Shown in pieces: positions 18,882 to 32,839 of a stretch of DNA of 64,000 nt (the first letter of the stretch is position 1; each line of letters opens with the position of its first letter). The position numbers and the translations under genes were made by a program. The notes beneath the pieces were generated by a model. That model saw only the letters and a program-made list of their open reading frames with translations. It searched no databases and had not been told where the DNA came from. The stretch comes from Paenibacillus sp. SYP-B4298. GTDB taxonomy: Bacteria; Bacillota; Bacilli; Paenibacillales; Paenibacillaceae. The DNA lies in NCBI RefSeq assembly GCF_027627475.1, contig NZ_CP115484.1, forward strand, positions 5,855,501-5,919,500, written 5' to 3'.

Positions 18882-21800
18882 TTGGCAGGACAACTTGTTC
18901 AGTATGGCCGACGCACGCGTAGAAGCTATGCTCGCATTAACGAGGTGCTCGAGGTTCCGAACCTGATTGAAATTCAGCAAAAATCGTATGAAAAATTTCT
19001 GGAGCGCGACTTACTTGAATTGTTTCAAGACATTTCGCCGATTCAGGATTTTACGGGCAATTTGTCGCTGGAGTTTATCGATTACAGTTTGGGCGAACCG
19101 AAATATTCGGTTGACGAGTCAAAGGAACGCGACGTCACGTATGCTGCTCCATTACGGGTTAAGGTGCGGCTGATTAACAAAGAAACCGGCGAAGTGAAGG
19201 AACAAGAAGTGTTTATGGGCGACTTCCCGCTGATGACTGAAACCGGCACCTTTATTATTAACGGGGCAGAACGGGTAATCGTCAGCCAATTGGTGCGCTC
19301 ACCCAGCGTTTACTTCAGCACAAAGGTAGACAAGAACGGCAAGAAGACGTACACAGCGACAGTGATTCCAAACCGCGGGGCCTGGCTGGAGCTAGAGACC
19401 GATGCAAAGGATATTGTCTATGTGCGGATCGACCGTACACGGAAAATTCCGGTAACGGTATTGCTGCGCGCGCTGGGCTTTGGCACCGATGCCGAGATCT
19501 TGGATCTGCTCGGGCATGATGAGTATATCCGCAATACGCTGGACAAGGACAACACCGATTCGACGGATAAGGCATTGATTGAAATCTACGAGCGCCTGCG
19601 TCCAGGCGAGCCGCCTACGCTGGATAATGCGAAGAGCTTGCTCGTTGCCCGTTTCTTTGATCCGAAGCGTTATGATCTGGCGAATGTAGGTCGCTATAAG
19701 ATCAACAAGAAGCTTCATATTAAGAACAGACTGTTCAACCAGCGTCTTGCAGAGACACTGATTGATCCAAGCACAGGTGAAATTTTGGCTGAAAGCGGAC
19801 AGATGATTGATCGTCGCCTGCTGGATGAAATTTTGCCGCTTTTGGAGAAGAACGTTGGCTTCAAGACATACCATGTTGCCGGCGGCGTCATGGATGCTAG
19901 TAGTATTCCACTGCAGACCATCAGCGTATTCTCTCCGCACGAAGACGGCAAGATTATTAAAGTTATTGCGAACGGCTTGATTGACAAGTCCGTCAAACAT
20001 ATTACACCGGCTGACATTATCGCTTCCATTAACTACTTCCTTAACCTGCTGCATGGTGTTGGAAGCACAGATGATATTGACCATCTTGGCAACCGCCGTC
20101 TCCGCTCTGTAGGTGAGCTGCTCCAGAACCAATTCCGGATCGGCCTGTCCCGCATGGAGAGGGTTGTTCGTGAGCGTATGTCCATCCAGGATGCGAATGC
20201 GATCACGCCTCAGGCTCTGATCAATATTCGTCCGGTCATTGCATCGATTAAGGAGTTCTTCGGCAGCTCGCAGTTGTCCCAGTTCATGGATCAGACGAAC
20301 CCGCTCGCAGAGCTGACGCATAAGCGCCGTCTGTCTGCGCTCGGTCCGGGCGGTCTGACACGTGAGCGTGCAGGCTTTGAGGTGCGTGACGTTCACCACT
20401 CTCACTATGGCCGCATGTGTCCGATCGAGACGCCGGAGGGACCGAATATCGGTCTGATCAACTCCTTGTCTACCTTTGCCCGCATTAACGAATATGGCTT
20501 CATTGAAGCTCCATACCGTTGGGTCGATCCGAAGACTAGTATCGTTACAGAGCAGATTGCTTACCTGACTGCGGACGAGGAGGATAACTATGTTATCGCT
20601 CAGGCGAATGCGCAGTTAACACCGGAAGGCAAATTTGCAGAAGAGAATGTCATCGTTCGTTACAACAAGCAGGCGGATAACATCTTGACGATGCCGAGCG
20701 AGCGAGTTGACTATATGGACGTATCGCCGAAGCAGGTGGTATCGGTAGCAACGGCGCTTATTCCGTTCCTTGAAAATGATGACTCCAACCGTGCGCTGAT
20801 GGGCTCCAACATGCAGCGGCAGGCGGTGCCGCTCTTGATTCCGAAGGCTCCGCTTGTCGGTACAGGAATGGAGCATAAGTCGGCGAAGGATTCCGGCGTA
20901 TGTATCGTCAGCAAATATGATGGCTACATTGAGCGCGTATCCGCCAATGAGGTTGCGCTGCGCCGCGTTGAGATTGTAGATGGCAAGCAGATTACCGGGG
21001 ATCTGGTGAAGCATAAGCTGCATAAGTTTATGCGTTCCAACCAAGGTACCTGCATCAACCAGCGTCCGATCGTGCGCAAGGGCGAATTCGTCAAGAAGGG
21101 CACGATTCTGGCAGATGGACCATCGACCGAGATGGGCGAGCTGGCACTGGGGCGCAACGTCGTCGTTGCCTTCATGACGTGGGAGGGCTACAACTACGAG
21201 GATGCGATCCTCCTTAGCGAGAAGCTTGTGAAAGAGGACGTGTATACCTCCATTCACATTGAGGAATATGAATCCGAAGCTCGTGATACGAAGCTTGGAC
21301 CTGAGGAAATCACGCGCGACATCCCGAACGTCGGGGAAGAAGCGCTGAAGAATCTCGACGAGCGCGGCATTATTCGCGTTGGAGCCGAGATTGGCGCAGG
21401 AGACATCCTCGTCGGCAAGGTAACGCCTAAGGGGGTTACGGAGCTGACAGCGGAGGAGCGGCTGCTGCATGCGATCTTCGGTGAGAAGGCGCGTGAGGTT
21501 CGCGATACATCGCTGCGCGTGCCGCATGGTACCGACGGAATCGTAGTTGATGTGAAGGTGTTCACCCGTGAGAATGGCGATGAGCTGCCACCAGGAGTGA
21601 ATCAACTGGTTCGTGCCTATATCGCTCAGAAACGTAAAATCTCTGAAGGCGATAAGATGGCGGGACGCCACGGAAACAAAGGGGTTATCGCCCGCATCCT
21701 GCCGGAAGAAGATATGCCGTTCCTGCCGGATGGCACACCTGTAGAGGTTGTGCTCAATCCGCTAGGGGTACCTTCACGGATGAATATCGGTCAGGTGCTG

Positions 21801-22427
21801 GAGGTTCACCTTGGCATGGCGTGTAAGCATTTGGGCATTCATGCTGCAACTCCGGTATTTGACGGAGCGAATGAATATGATGTATTCGACACGATGGAAG
21901 AAGCCGGCATGCAGCGCAACGGTAAGACGATCCTCTACGACGGAAGAACAGGGGAGTCGTTCGAACGCGAGGTTACGGTTGGTGTCATGTACATGATCAA
22001 GCTGGCGCACATGGTTGACGACAAGATCCATGCTCGCTCTACAGGGCCGTACTCGCTCGTTACTCAGCAGCCTCTCGGCGGTAAAGCCCAGTTCGGCGGA
22101 CAGCGTTTCGGGGAGATGGAGGTATGGGCGCTTGAGGCCTATGGCGCAGCCTACACCTTGCAAGAGATATTGACCGTCAAATCCGATGATGTCGTTGGTC
22201 GGGTGAAAACGTATGAATCGATCGTTAAGGGCGAGAACGTGCCGGAGCCAGGCGTTCCAGAGTCGTTCAAGGTTCTTATTAAAGAGCTTCAAAGCTTGGG
22301 GATGGATGTGAAGATCCTGACCGAGAACGAAGAAGAGATCGAGATGAAAGAGATCGACGATGAAGATGACAATACGGGCGATAAGCTGAACCTCAACCTG
22401 GAAGGTGCAGAGGTAGGCGCCGAGTAA
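18882..22427 (+). CDS. rpoB: RNA polymerase beta subunit
   Basis: RpoB forms the catalytic cleft with RpoC. Standard motifs are present: the rifampicin-region [20 protein letters not shown] and [40 protein letters not shown], and [17 protein letters not shown]. Residues at the rifampicin site look wild type. An ATG at 18837 opens the frame, but TTG at 18882 is chosen: GGTGAGG lies just upstream and the product then begins (M)[21 protein letters not shown], as in relatives (1181 residues). The first 15 codons of the longer frame have no family counterpart. The C-terminal tail is acidic. Confidence 0.97.
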   Translation: MAGQLVQYGRRTRRSYARINEVLEVPNLIEIQQKSYEKFLERDLLELFQDISPIQDFTGNLSLEFIDYSLGEPKYSVDESKERDVTYAAPLRVKVRLINKETGEVKEQEVFMGDFPLMTETGTFIINGAERVIVSQLVRSPSVYFSTKVDKNGKKTYTATVIPNRGAWLELETDAKDIVYVRIDRTRKIPVTVLLRALGFGTDAEILDLLGHDEYIRNTLDKDNTDSTDKALIEIYERLRPGEPPTLDNAKSLLVARFFDPKRYDLANVGRYKINKKLHIKNRLFNQRLAETLIDPSTGEILAESGQMIDRRLLDEILPLLEKNVGFKTYHVAGGVMDASSIPLQTISVFSPHEDGKIIKVIANGLIDKSVKHITPADIIASINYFLNLLHGVGSTDDIDHLGNRRLRSVGELLQNQFRIGLSRMERVVRERMSIQDANAITPQALINIRPVIASIKEFFGSSQLSQFMDQTNPLAELTHKRRLSALGPGGLTRERAGFEVRDVHHSHYGRMCPIETPEGPNIGLINSLSTFARINEYGFIEAPYRWVDPKTSIVTEQIAYLTADEEDNYVIAQANAQLTPEGKFAEENVIVRYNKQADNILTMPSERVDYMDVSPKQVVSVATALIPFLENDDSNRALMGSNMQRQAVPLLIPKAPLVGTGMEHKSAKDSGVCIVSKYDGYIERVSANEVALRRVEIVDGKQITGDLVKHKLHKFMRSNQGTCINQRPIVRKGEFVKKGTILADGPSTEMGELALGRNVVVAFMTWEGYNYEDAILLSEKLVKEDVYTSIHIEEYESEARDTKLGPEEITRDIPNVGEEALKNLDERGIIRVGAEIGAGDILVGKVTPKGVTELTAEERLLHAIFGEKAREVRDTSLRVPHGTDGIVVDVKVFTRENGDELPPGVNQLVRAYIAQKRKISEGDKMAGRHGNKGVIARILPEEDMPFLPDGTPVEVVLNPLGVPSRMNIGQVLEVHLGMACKHLGIHAATPVFDGANEYDVFDTMEEAGMQRNGKTILYDGRTGESFEREVTVGVMYMIKLAHMVDDKIHARSTGPYSLVTQQPLGGKAQFGGQRFGEMEVWALEAYGAAYTLQEILTVKSDDVVGRVKTYESIVKGENVPEPGVPESFKVLIKELQSLGMDVKILTENEEEIEMKEIDDEDDNTGDKLNLNLEGAEVGAE

Positions 22428-22489
22428 CAGCAGGCTTTGGATGGAATGGGTTACTAAGGTACTGACACAGTCTTAAGGAGGGTTGCTCC

Positions 22490-25400
22490 TTGTTGGATGT
22501 TAACAACTTCGAGTATATGAAAATCGGTCTGGCTTCTCCCGACAAGATCCGTTCGTGGTCGCGCGGGGAAGTCAAAAAACCGGAAACGATCAACTACCGC
22601 ACACTGAAGCCGGAGAAGGAAGGTCTGTTCTGCGAGAAGATCTTCGGACCCCAGAAGGACTGGGAATGTCACTGCGGCAAATATAAAAGAGTGCGTTACA
22701 AGGGCGTAGTGTGCGATCGCTGTGGCGTGGAAGTAACACGCGCCAAGGTGCGCCGCGAGCGGATGGGCCATATTGAGCTGGCCGCTCCGGTATCGCATAT
22801 CTGGTATTTCAAAGGCATCCCGAGCCGCATGGGTCTGGCGCTGGATATGTCTCCTCGTTCACTCGAGGAGATTATCTACTTCGCTTCCTATGTGGTGACT
22901 GATCCAGGAGATACACCGCTGGAGAAGAAGCAGTTGCTGTCCGAGAAGGAGTACCGCAGCTACCGTGAGAAGTACGGATATGGCTTCCAGGCGGGCATGG
23001 GCGCTGAAGCAGTCAAGAAGCTGCTGCAGGACATCGACGTTGAGCGCGAGCTGGAGACGCTGAAGGAAGAGCTGCGCACTGCTCAGGGTCAGCGTCGCAA
23101 CCGTGCGATCAAGCGCCTGGAGGTTATCGAGGCTTTCCGTAATTCCGGCAATGAGCCGGAGTGGATGATTCTCGATGTGCTGCCTGTTATTCCTCCAGAG
23201 CTGCGCCCGATGGTGCAACTGGATGGCGGACGTTTCGCAACCTCCGACTTGAATGACCTGTATCGCCGTGTCATCAACCGTAACAACCGCCTGAAGCGCC
23301 TGCTGGATCTGGGAGCGCCAGATATTATCGTTCAGAACGAGAAGCGCATGCTGCAAGAAGCGGTGGACGCGCTGATCGATAATGGTCGCCGCGGTCGTCC
23401 GGTCACTGGACCGGGCAATCGTCCGCTCAAGTCGCTCAGCCATATGCTGAAGGGCAAGCAGGGGCGGTTCCGCCAAAACTTGCTGGGTAAACGGGTCGAT
23501 TACTCCGGTCGTTCGGTTATCGTTGTCGGACCAAGCCTGAAGATGTATCAGTGCGGTCTGCCAAAGGAAATGGCGCTGGAGCTGTTCAAGCCGTTCGTTA
23601 TGAAGGAACTGGTCAACAAAGGTCTGGCTCATAATATTAAGAGCGCCAAGCGCAAAGTAGAGCGCGTCAGCCCGGAAGTATGGGATGTGCTTGAGGAAGT
23701 CATCAAGGAGCATCCGGTACTGCTGAACCGTGCCCCTACGCTGCATAGACTGGGTATTCAGGCATTTGAGCCGATTCTTGTAGAGGGTCGCGCCATTAAA
23801 CTGCATCCGCTCGTCTGTACCGCTTATAATGCGGACTTTGACGGCGACCAGATGGCGGTTCACGTTCCGCTGTCGGCCGAGGCGCAGGCTGAGGCTCGCT
23901 TGCTGATGCTGGCTTCGGGCAATATCCTTAACCCTAAGGATGGCAAGCCGGTCGTTACGCCTTCCCAGGATATGGTTCTGGGAAGCTTCTATCTGACGAT
24001 GGATAACCCGGAAGCCAAAGGCTCCGGCTCGATCTTCGGCACAGTTAATGAAGCGATCTCTGCTTATCAGCGCGGCATTGTCTCGCTGCATGCGCGGATC
24101 GTTATCCCAGTTAAGGTGCTCAAGAAACAGACGTTTACAGAAGAACAGCAAAATTCGCTGATTGCCACAACAGTCGGCAAGGTGATCTTCAACGAAATAT
24201 TCCCGGACACGTTCCCGTACATCAATGAGGCCACCAAGGTCAATCTGTTGAATGGAACACCGGATAAATATTTTATCACTAAAAAAGGCACTGACATGCG
24301 TGAGTTCATGATGTCCCTGCCCGTCGCCGGCGCAGTCGGCAAGGAGTATCTCGGACAAGTGATCGGAGAATGCTTCCGTATCTACCATACTACGCAAACC
24401 TCGATCATTCTGGACAAAATCAAGCAGCTTGGCTTTACCTACTCGACCAAGGCCGGTATTACGATCGCAGTGTCCGACGTTATTGTGCCTCAGGAGAAAA
24501 ATCAGATTCTGGTTGAATCTGATGAGAAGGTCAGAGTGGTTACGAATCAGTATCGTCGCGGTCTGATTACGAACGAGGAGCGCTACGACCGTGTCATCGG
24601 CATCTGGAGCAGAGCGAAGGATCAGATTACAGATATTCTGATGAAATCCATGGATCGCTACAATTCCATCATGCTCATGGTGGACTCCAAGGCGCGGGGT
24701 AACAAATCGCAGATCACCCAGCTTGGTGGTATGCGGGGTCTGATGGCGAACCCATCCGGTCGGATCATCGAATTGCCTATCAAATCGAACTTCCGCGAAG
24801 GCCTGACCGTATTGGAATACTTTATTTCCACGCACGGCGCGCGTAAAGGTCTGGCGGATACGGCGCTGCGGACAGCAGACTCAGGATATCTGACTCGCCG
24901 TCTTGTAGACGTAGCCCAGGATGTGATTGTTCGCGAGGATGATTGCGGTACAGATAAAGGGTTCAGTGTTAGCAAAATTCAAGATGGCAAAGAGGTTATC
25001 GAGGATCTGTACGACCGTATCGAGGGTCGTTACTCCTTCGAGACTGTGCGTCATCCGAAGACGGGCGAGGTTATCGTCAATCGCAATGAGCTGATCGATT
25101 CCAACAAGGCAGATGCGATCGTTGAAGCCGGTGTTGAACGCTTGCAGATCCGTTCTGTATTGAGCTGTCGTGCCCGTCATGGCGTCTGCAAAATCTGTTA
25201 CGGCCGCAACCTGGCAACAGGCAAGCATGTCGAGATCGGCGAAGCTGTAGGCATCATCGCAGCGCAATCGATCGGTGAGCCGGGAACGCAGCTCACGATG
25301 CGTACATTCCATACCGGGGGCGTTGCCGGAGACGATATTACCCAAGGTCTTCCGCGTATTCAGGAGCTGTTCGAGGCGCGTAATCCTAAAGGCCAAGCGA

Positions 25401-26110
25401 TTATCACCGAGCTGGACGGCGTGGTGAAGGAGATTCGCGAAGCGAAGGATCGCCGCGAGATTGAGGTTCAAGGCGAAGCGGAGTCCAAAGTGTATTCTGT
25501 TACCTACGGCTCGCGTATCCGCGTAACGGAGGGGCAGCAGATTGAAGCAGGCGATGAGCTGACTGACGGCTCCATCGATCCGAAGGATATGCTGCGCATC
25601 AAGGGCATCCGCGGCGTTCAGAACTATATCCTGCAGGAAGTTCAACGCGTATATCGTAACCAGGGTGTAGAAATCAACGACAAGCACGTTGAAGTAATGA
25701 TCAAGCAGATGCTTCGTAAAATCCGGATCGTTGATGCCGGAGATACGACACTGCTCCCAGGCGCGTTCGTTGACATTCATGAATATGAGGCAGCTAACCG
25801 CGAGGCGATCTTCGCTGACAAGGAACCGGCCGTTGCCAAACCAGTGTTGCTCGGGATTACGAAGGCGTCACTGGAAACCGACTCCTTCCTGTCTGCGGCT
25901 TCCTTCCAGGAGACGACTCGTGTCCTGACTGATGCTGCTATCAAGGGCAAGGTCGACCAACTCCTTGGACTCAAGGAGAACGTCATTATCGGGAAGCTGA
26001 TCCCTGCGGGAACAGGTATGAACCGCTATCGCAGCGTTCGCTTTGCCGGTATGGAGGAAGAGACGCTGGCCGGAGAAGAACAACTGGAGAGCGTTCCTGT
26101 AGAATCCTAA
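22490..26110 (+). CDS. rpoC: RNA polymerase beta' subunit
   Basis: RpoC (1206 residues) holds the active-site magnesium. The [12 protein letters not shown] motif is near residue 450 and the N-terminal zinc finger ([20 protein letters not shown]) near residues 60-80. The second zinc cluster ([13 protein letters not shown]) and the bridge/trigger helix region ([19 protein letters not shown]) are also intact. It starts at TTG 22490 (a second TTG follows at 22493) after AAGGAGGG. The rpoB-rpoC gap is 62 bases. Confidence 0.98.
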   Translation: MLDVNNFEYMKIGLASPDKIRSWSRGEVKKPETINYRTLKPEKEGLFCEKIFGPQKDWECHCGKYKRVRYKGVVCDRCGVEVTRAKVRRERMGHIELAAPVSHIWYFKGIPSRMGLALDMSPRSLEEIIYFASYVVTDPGDTPLEKKQLLSEKEYRSYREKYGYGFQAGMGAEAVKKLLQDIDVERELETLKEELRTAQGQRRNRAIKRLEVIEAFRNSGNEPEWMILDVLPVIPPELRPMVQLDGGRFATSDLNDLYRRVINRNNRLKRLLDLGAPDIIVQNEKRMLQEAVDALIDNGRRGRPVTGPGNRPLKSLSHMLKGKQGRFRQNLLGKRVDYSGRSVIVVGPSLKMYQCGLPKEMALELFKPFVMKELVNKGLAHNIKSAKRKVERVSPEVWDVLEEVIKEHPVLLNRAPTLHRLGIQAFEPILVEGRAIKLHPLVCTAYNADFDGDQMAVHVPLSAEAQAEARLLMLASGNILNPKDGKPVVTPSQDMVLGSFYLTMDNPEAKGSGSIFGTVNEAISAYQRGIVSLHARIVIPVKVLKKQTFTEEQQNSLIATTVGKVIFNEIFPDTFPYINEATKVNLLNGTPDKYFITKKGTDMREFMMSLPVAGAVGKEYLGQVIGECFRIYHTTQTSIILDKIKQLGFTYSTKAGITIAVSDVIVPQEKNQILVESDEKVRVVTNQYRRGLITNEERYDRVIGIWSRAKDQITDILMKSMDRYNSIMLMVDSKARGNKSQITQLGGMRGLMANPSGRIIELPIKSNFREGLTVLEYFISTHGARKGLADTALRTADSGYLTRRLVDVAQDVIVREDDCGTDKGFSVSKIQDGKEVIEDLYDRIEGRYSFETVRHPKTGEVIVNRNELIDSNKADAIVEAGVERLQIRSVLSCRARHGVCKICYGRNLATGKHVEIGEAVGIIAAQSIGEPGTQLTMRTFHTGGVAGDDITQGLPRIQELFEARNPKGQAIITELDGVVKEIREAKDRREIEVQGEAESKVYSVTYGSRIRVTEGQQIEAGDELTDGSIDPKDMLRIKGIRGVQNYILQEVQRVYRNQGVEINDKHVEVMIKQMLRKIRIVDAGDTTLLPGAFVDIHEYEAANREAIFADKEPAVAKPVLLGITKASLETDSFLSAASFQETTRVLTDAAIKGKVDQLLGLKENVIIGKLIPAGTGMNRYRSVRFAGMEEETLAGEEQLESVPVES

Positions 26111-26231
26111 TTCGGAGCTGTATAGGAATCGGGGGTGCGGTTAAGGCAGACATTTTGTCTTGACCTGCATCCCCTTTACCTGATATTATAGAATAGTTTG
26201 CTGCACTTTTTATATTAGGATCACAAGTAGC

Positions 26232-26261
26232 TTGACATGATGGGTTATGAGATGCTAATAT
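26232..26261 (+). promoter_or_regulatory. Promoter upstream of the L7Ae-like gene and str operon
   Basis: Perfect TTGACA (26232-26237), 18-base spacer and TAATAT (26256-26261), about 75 bases before the L7Ae-like gene. It may drive rpsL-rpsG-fusA-tuf as well. Confidence 0.7.
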
Positions 26262-26337
26262 AGCGAAGTGTGCCTAGAATGTATGGATGGTTCTGTACTT
26301 GAGCGAGCGAGAAGATAGTATAGAAGGATGAGATCCC

Positions 26338-26568
26338 ATGGCATTTAAGATCGGCACGAAGCAAACGGCTAAAGCTGTTGAACAGCGCTCGGCTGTCGCA
26401 GTGTATGTGGCTGATGATGCAGATCCGAAATTGACAACACGCATTGTCGAGCGGAGCCTGCAAGCTGGAATTGAAGTGATCCGGGTAGAGACGATGAAGC
26501 ATCTCGGGCAGATGTGCGGGATTGAAGTCGGGGCTGCGATGGCCGCTTGGGTTCCTGATGAAGAATGA
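26338..26568 (+). CDS. rplGB: L7Ae-family K-turn RNA-binding protein (YbxF/RplGB-like)
   Basis: A 76-residue protein with the L7Ae fold signature: TKQTAKAVEQRSAVAVYVADDADPKLT near the N-terminus and CGIEVGAAMAAWV at the C-terminus. B. subtilis YbxF sits at the same place between rpoC and rpsL and binds kink-turn RNAs. The function in the cell is not firmly known. Confidence 0.9.
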   Translation: MAFKIGTKQTAKAVEQRSAVAVYVADDADPKLTTRIVERSLQAGIEVIRVETMKHLGQMCGIEVGAAMAAWVPDEE

Positions 26569-26716
26569 TGGTTGCACCCGTTTTTGCTGGTTAACTCTTG
26601 AGATTGACTGGCGGAAACTTTTGTTTGTTTATGAATGAACCGCCTGGGTCTGTGGGCTTAAATTTTAAGTAGGGCAAGGCATTGTTCATGGTCAATTATG
26701 GGAAGGGGGTGGCAGC

Positions 26717-27136
26717 ATGCCAACAATTAATCAGCTAGTTCGCAAAGGCCGTCAGGCTAAAGTGGTAAAATCCAAATCTCCTGCACTTCAGAGAGGTTTC
26801 AACGCGCTCAAGCGTGAGGAGACAGGTCAAAGCTCCCCGCAAAAACGCGGTGTATGTACTCGTGTAGGGACAATGACTCCGAAAAAACCGAACTCCGCCC
26901 TGCGGAAATATGCGCGTGTACGTTTGACGAACCGCGTTGAGGTTACGGCTTACATTGGCGGGATCGGGCACAACCTGCAAGAGCACAGCGTCGTACTGGT
27001 TCGTGGAGGCCGGGTTAAAGACCTTCCGGGTGTACGTTATCACATCGTTCGCGGTGCGCTTGATACTGCAGGTGTTAACAACCGTAAACAAGCTCGTTCC
27101 AAATACGGCACGAAGCGTCCGAAAGAGAAAAAGTAA
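26717..27136 (+). CDS. rpsL: 30S ribosomal protein S12
   Basis: S12 (139 residues) lines the decoding centre. The start [40 protein letters not shown] and the [13 protein letters not shown] loop are present. The lysines that are changed in streptomycin-resistant mutants, in TPKKPNS and GGRVKDL, look wild type. GGGAAGGGGG precedes the ATG. Confidence 0.98.
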   Translation: MPTINQLVRKGRQAKVVKSKSPALQRGFNALKREETGQSSPQKRGVCTRVGTMTPKKPNSALRKYARVRLTNRVEVTAYIGGIGHNLQEHSVVLVRGGRVKDLPGVRYHIVRGALDTAGVNNRKQARSKYGTKRPKEKK

Positions 27137-27203
27137 GATAGCCTGAAGTCGGAAAAAGTTCCGGCACGCAGGATGAATATGAGAAGAAAGGGGGACTTCC
27201 TCA

Positions 27204-27674
27204 GTGCCACGTAAAGGTCCAGTAACAAAAAGGGATGTACTGCCGGATCCGGTGTACAACAGCAAGCTGGTTACTCGTCTGATCAACCGTATCATGCTCG
27301 ACGGTAAGCGCGGAGTAGCCCAAACCATTCTGTATGATGCGTTCAACCTGATCAAAGAGCGTACAGGCAACGATCCTATGGAAGTGTTTGAGACTGCAAT
27401 CAAAAACATCATGCCAGTGCTTGAAGTTAAAGCTCGTCGTGTCGGCGGTGCCAACTATCAAGTGCCAATCGAGGTTAAGCCTGAGCGCCGTACTGCGCTT
27501 GGTCTGCGCTGGTTGGTGAACTACTCTCGCAATCGCGGAGAGAAAACAATGGTGGAGCGTTTGGCAGCAGAGATTATCGATGCTTCCAACAACACCGGCG
27601 CTTCCGTTAAGAAACGTGAAGATACGCACAAAATGGCGGATGCGAACAGAGCGTTTGCTCACTACCGCTGGTAG
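27204..27674 (+). CDS. rpsG: 30S ribosomal protein S7
   Basis: S7 (156 residues) nucleates assembly of the 30S head. It starts at GTG 27204 and reads [25 protein letters not shown]; the family C-terminus [17 protein letters not shown] is intact. Ribosome site AAAGGGGG lies upstream. Co-transcribed with rpsL and fusA. Confidence 0.98.
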   Translation: MPRKGPVTKRDVLPDPVYNSKLVTRLINRIMLDGKRGVAQTILYDAFNLIKERTGNDPMEVFETAIKNIMPVLEVKARRVGGANYQVPIEVKPERRTALGLRWLVNYSRNRGEKTMVERLAAEIIDASNNTGASVKKREDTHKMADANRAFAHYRW

Positions 27675-27702
27675 GATTTAAAACACGAAAGGAGACAAAT
27701 TC

Positions 27703-29781
<2,079 letters not shown>

Positions 29782-29884
29782 GAGCGATCTGAACACACAA
29801 GTGCATTTGGCCTGATGATTGCCTTCACCGGCTTTTATCTGGCCCACACATATAATTCCCAATTATTAAGGAGGATTAAGTTCA

Positions 29885-31075
29885 ATGGCAAAGGCTAAAT
29901 TTGAACGTAATAAACCGCACGTTAATATCGGTACCATCGGTCACGTTGACCATGGTAAAACAACTCTGACTGCTGCCATCACTACCGTTCTTTCCAAAAG
30001 ATACGGCGGCGCAGCTATCGCTTTTGACCAAATCGACAAAGCTCCAGAAGAGCGCGAGCGCGGGATCACAATCTCCACTTCCCACGTAGAATATGAAACA
30101 CCTAACCGTCACTATGCACACGTTGACTGCCCAGGTCACGCCGACTACGTTAAAAACATGATCACTGGTGCAGCTCAAATGGACGGAGCAATCCTGGTTG
30201 TATCCGCTGCTGACGGCCCTATGCCGCAAACTCGCGAGCACATCCTGCTGTCCAAGCAAGTAGGCGTTCCTTACATCGTCGTATTCCTGAACAAATGCGA
30301 CATGGTTGAAGACGAAGAGCTTCTGGAACTGGTTGAGATGGAAGTTCGTGACCTGCTGAACGAATATGAGTTCCCAGGCGACGACACTCCAATCATCCGT
30401 GGTGCTGCTCGTGAAGCACTGGCTAACCCAGATGGTCCTTGGGCTGACAAAGTTGTTGAACTGTTCGAACAGATCGACACTTATATCCCAACTCCAGAGC
30501 GTGACGTTGACAAGCCTTTCCTGATGCCTGTCGAGGACGTATTCACAATCACTGGTCGTGGTACAGTTGCTACAGGTCGCGTAGAGCGCGGTGCTGTTAA
30601 AGTAGGCGACGAGGTTGAAATCGTTGGTCTGGCTGAAGAAGCTCGCAAATCCGTATGTACTGGCGTAGAGATGTTCCGCAAATTGCTGGACTCCGCTCAA
30701 GCTGGTGACAACATCGGTGCGTTGCTGCGTGGTGTTGAGCGTAAAGACATCGAGCGTGGTCAAGTTATCTCCAAACCAGGTTCCGTTAAACCTCACACTA
30801 ACTTCACAGCTCAAATCTACGTCCTGACTAAAGAAGAGGGCGGACGTCACAAGCCTTTTTTCACAGGCTACCGTCCACAGTTCTACTTCCGTACAACTGA
30901 CGTAACAGGTATCATCAACCTGCCAGAAGGCAGCGAGATGGTAATGCCTGGTGACAACATCACCGTTACCGTTGAACTGATCGCTCCTATCGCGATCGAA
31001 GAAGGTACTCGCTTCGCGATCCGCGAAGGCGGCCGTACTGTAGGCGCTGGCGCTGTTGCTACTATCCAAAAATAA
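29885..31075 (+). CDS. tuf: Elongation factor Tu
   Basis: EF-Tu (396 residues) delivers aminoacyl-tRNA to the ribosome. [14 protein letters not shown] (G1), [14 protein letters not shown] (switch I/G2), [20 protein letters not shown] (G3) and NKCDMV (G4) are all present. Codon choice is strongly biased, as expected for a very highly expressed gene. AAGGAGG precedes the ATG and a strong terminator follows. Only one tuf copy is in this window. Confidence 0.98.
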   Translation: MAKAKFERNKPHVNIGTIGHVDHGKTTLTAAITTVLSKRYGGAAIAFDQIDKAPEERERGITISTSHVEYETPNRHYAHVDCPGHADYVKNMITGAAQMDGAILVVSAADGPMPQTREHILLSKQVGVPYIVVFLNKCDMVEDEELLELVEMEVRDLLNEYEFPGDDTPIIRGAAREALANPDGPWADKVVELFEQIDTYIPTPERDVDKPFLMPVEDVFTITGRGTVATGRVERGAVKVGDEVEIVGLAEEARKSVCTGVEMFRKLLDSAQAGDNIGALLRGVERKDIERGQVISKPGSVKPHTNFTAQIYVLTKEEGGRHKPFFTGYRPQFYFRTTDVTGIINLPEGSEMVMPGDNITVTVELIAPIAIEEGTRFAIREGGRTVGAGAVATIQK

Positions 31076-31108
31076 GCGGGCTGCAGCATTAGCTGCTTCT
31101 GCTTACAC

Positions 31109-31156
31109 AAAGTGCAAGCTCATGGGTTTATTGCCCGGGGCTTGCACTTTTTTTGT
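31109..31156 (+). terminator. Terminator after tuf
   Basis: AAAGTGCAAGC pairs with GCTTGCACTTT; an inner GGG/CCC pair extends the stem. A run of seven T residues follows. It ends the str operon. Confidence 0.9.
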
Positions 31157-31190
31157 TTTCGTGGAGGCCGCATTACTATATTTATGATGG

Positions 31191-31218
31191 AACCGGTAGT
31201 TGTCTGCCGGTTATTTCT
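31191..31218 (+). terminator. Second hairpin before the accessory block
   Basis: AACCGGTAG pairs with CTGCCGGTT (one G-T pair) around a TTGT loop, followed by ATTTCTTT. It may be a backup terminator or belong to the leader of the downstream regulator. Confidence 0.5.
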
Positions 31219-31294
31219 TTATAATTCATTTGGGGGAAATATTATAAAATACCATATATGGAAGAGTGATGATTAGACGGAAAGGGGAAATTGA

Positions 31295-32839
31295 ATGTTC
31301 AAGGTGCTGCTTGTAGACGATGAAGTATTCGTCCGTAAGGGACTGCTGGAGCTGATACCATGGGAGCAACTCAACTATACGATTACAGGAGAGGCCGAGA
31401 ACGGGAAGGAGGCACTGCAACTGATGGAGCGGCTGCAGCCGGATCTGGTCATTACCGACATTCGCATGCCGATTGTTGACGGGCTGGAGCTGATCCGCAA
31501 TGTGAAGGAGCATAACGAGTGTAATCCGGCATTTGTCATTATTAGCGGCTATGATGATTTCAAGTATGCTCAGCAGGCGATGCGTTACGGGGTGCATGAT
31601 TACATCCTGAAGCCAATCGATGAGGAGGAGATGGTAAGTACGCTTCGCAAGCTGTCGTATACGATGAGCGCCATGCCTATGACGCTGCCAAGCCATCGTA
31701 TGCTAGAGGCGCTCGTGCATGAGGAGCATGGCGAACAAGCGGAGCGGTATGCCGCTGCACTAGGATTGGAGAAGGCTGCTGGTTTTGTATACGTGGTGCT
31801 ACATCTTCACGGCGCAACAGATGACAAGCTGACAAGCATCAAGCAGTTGCAGGATGCGCTGCAATCTATCACCTCTGCCACCTTCCCTGTTATGGAGCAA
31901 CGGCTGGGGGAGGTAGGGATTCTGTTGAGACTGGACTGGCTCAGGCAATATGGCTCGGATCAGATGCAGGCACTGGCGAAGCTACGCGATCAGTTGACGA
32001 GACGTCTGGGAATGTCGGTCAGCCTGTATGCTGGCGAAGGCGTTAATCGTCTCTCCGAGCTTCGGCGTTCCTACACTAGTGCTAACGAGGCTGCTAAGCA
32101 TAAGTATGCCGAGAACAGAGAGGTCATCTTGTTCGAGCAGATTAAGAATCAACCTCTCTATGTGTTTGATATGAGCCAGGAGCTGTGCCAGGAGCTGATT
32201 ATGCATGTGGAGGAAGGGAACAGGACGGAATACTACGCTGCCGCCCTGAGCATGTTCCGGCAGTTTCAGGAGCAGCGGTTCGCTCCACAGGCGGTAGCCA
32301 GCGCTCTCTCCAGATGCTTCGGCGGCATTCAGGCTGTTATCAAGGAGATGGGAGGCATGGATGAACGGCTTCAACACGTGCAGGAGCTGGCCGAACGCGA
32401 TTATCTCTTATGGAGCCTAAAGCTGCTACAGGAGCATGTCTTGTCCGCGCTGGAGGAAGCGGACGACTATATTGCGCAATTGCGCAAGGAGCAGCAGAAA
32501 GGGGACATTCACCGAATCAAGAAATATATTGATGCGCACTACTGTGACAACATCAGTCTCAAAAGCATTGCGGCAAGGTTTTATATGAATGCCGTCTATC
32601 TCGGACGGTTATTTCGCAAGAGCTATGGCGTTTATTTCAATGAATATGTGCTCACGCTACGTGTGCAGGAGGCGAAGAGGCTGCTTCGCCAGACTGACCT
32701 GCGCATATATGAGATCGCGGCACGCATCGGTATCCCAAATGCAGATTATTTCGTCACTCAGTTCGAGAAGCTGGAGAGGCTCACGCCAACGGAGTATCGC
32801 AACAAGCTGCTTGTTGAGCGGGAGAGGGGAGATCAATGA
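31295..32839 (+). CDS. YesN-type response regulator, REC plus AraC-family DNA-binding domain
   Basis: A 514-residue transcription factor. The receiver domain occupies residues 1-120 with acidic pocket D8-D9, phospho-acceptor D55 in VITDIRMP and a conserved lysine in YILKPID. The last 100 residues form two AraC-type helix-turn-helix units (NISLKSIAARFYMNAVYLGRLFRKS and RIYEIAARIGIPNADYFVTQFEK). The middle region is variable, as is normal for the family. The next gene, its probable kinase, overlaps by four bases. In Paenibacillus such pairs usually control a neighbouring carbohydrate ABC transporter. The genes beyond fit that role. Confidence 0.93.
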   Translation: MFKVLLVDDEVFVRKGLLELIPWEQLNYTITGEAENGKEALQLMERLQPDLVITDIRMPIVDGLELIRNVKEHNECNPAFVIISGYDDFKYAQQAMRYGVHDYILKPIDEEEMVSTLRKLSYTMSAMPMTLPSHRMLEALVHEEHGEQAERYAAALGLEKAAGFVYVVLHLHGATDDKLTSIKQLQDALQSITSATFPVMEQRLGEVGILLRLDWLRQYGSDQMQALAKLRDQLTRRLGMSVSLYAGEGVNRLSELRRSYTSANEAAKHKYAENREVILFEQIKNQPLYVFDMSQELCQELIMHVEEGNRTEYYAAALSMFRQFQEQRFAPQAVASALSRCFGGIQAVIKEMGGMDERLQHVQELAERDYLLWSLKLLQEHVLSALEEADDYIAQLRKEQQKGDIHRIKKYIDAHYCDNISLKSIAARFYMNAVYLGRLFRKSYGVYFNEYVLTLRVQEAKRLLRQTDLRIYEIAARIGIPNADYFVTQFEKLERLTPTEYRNKLLVERERGDQ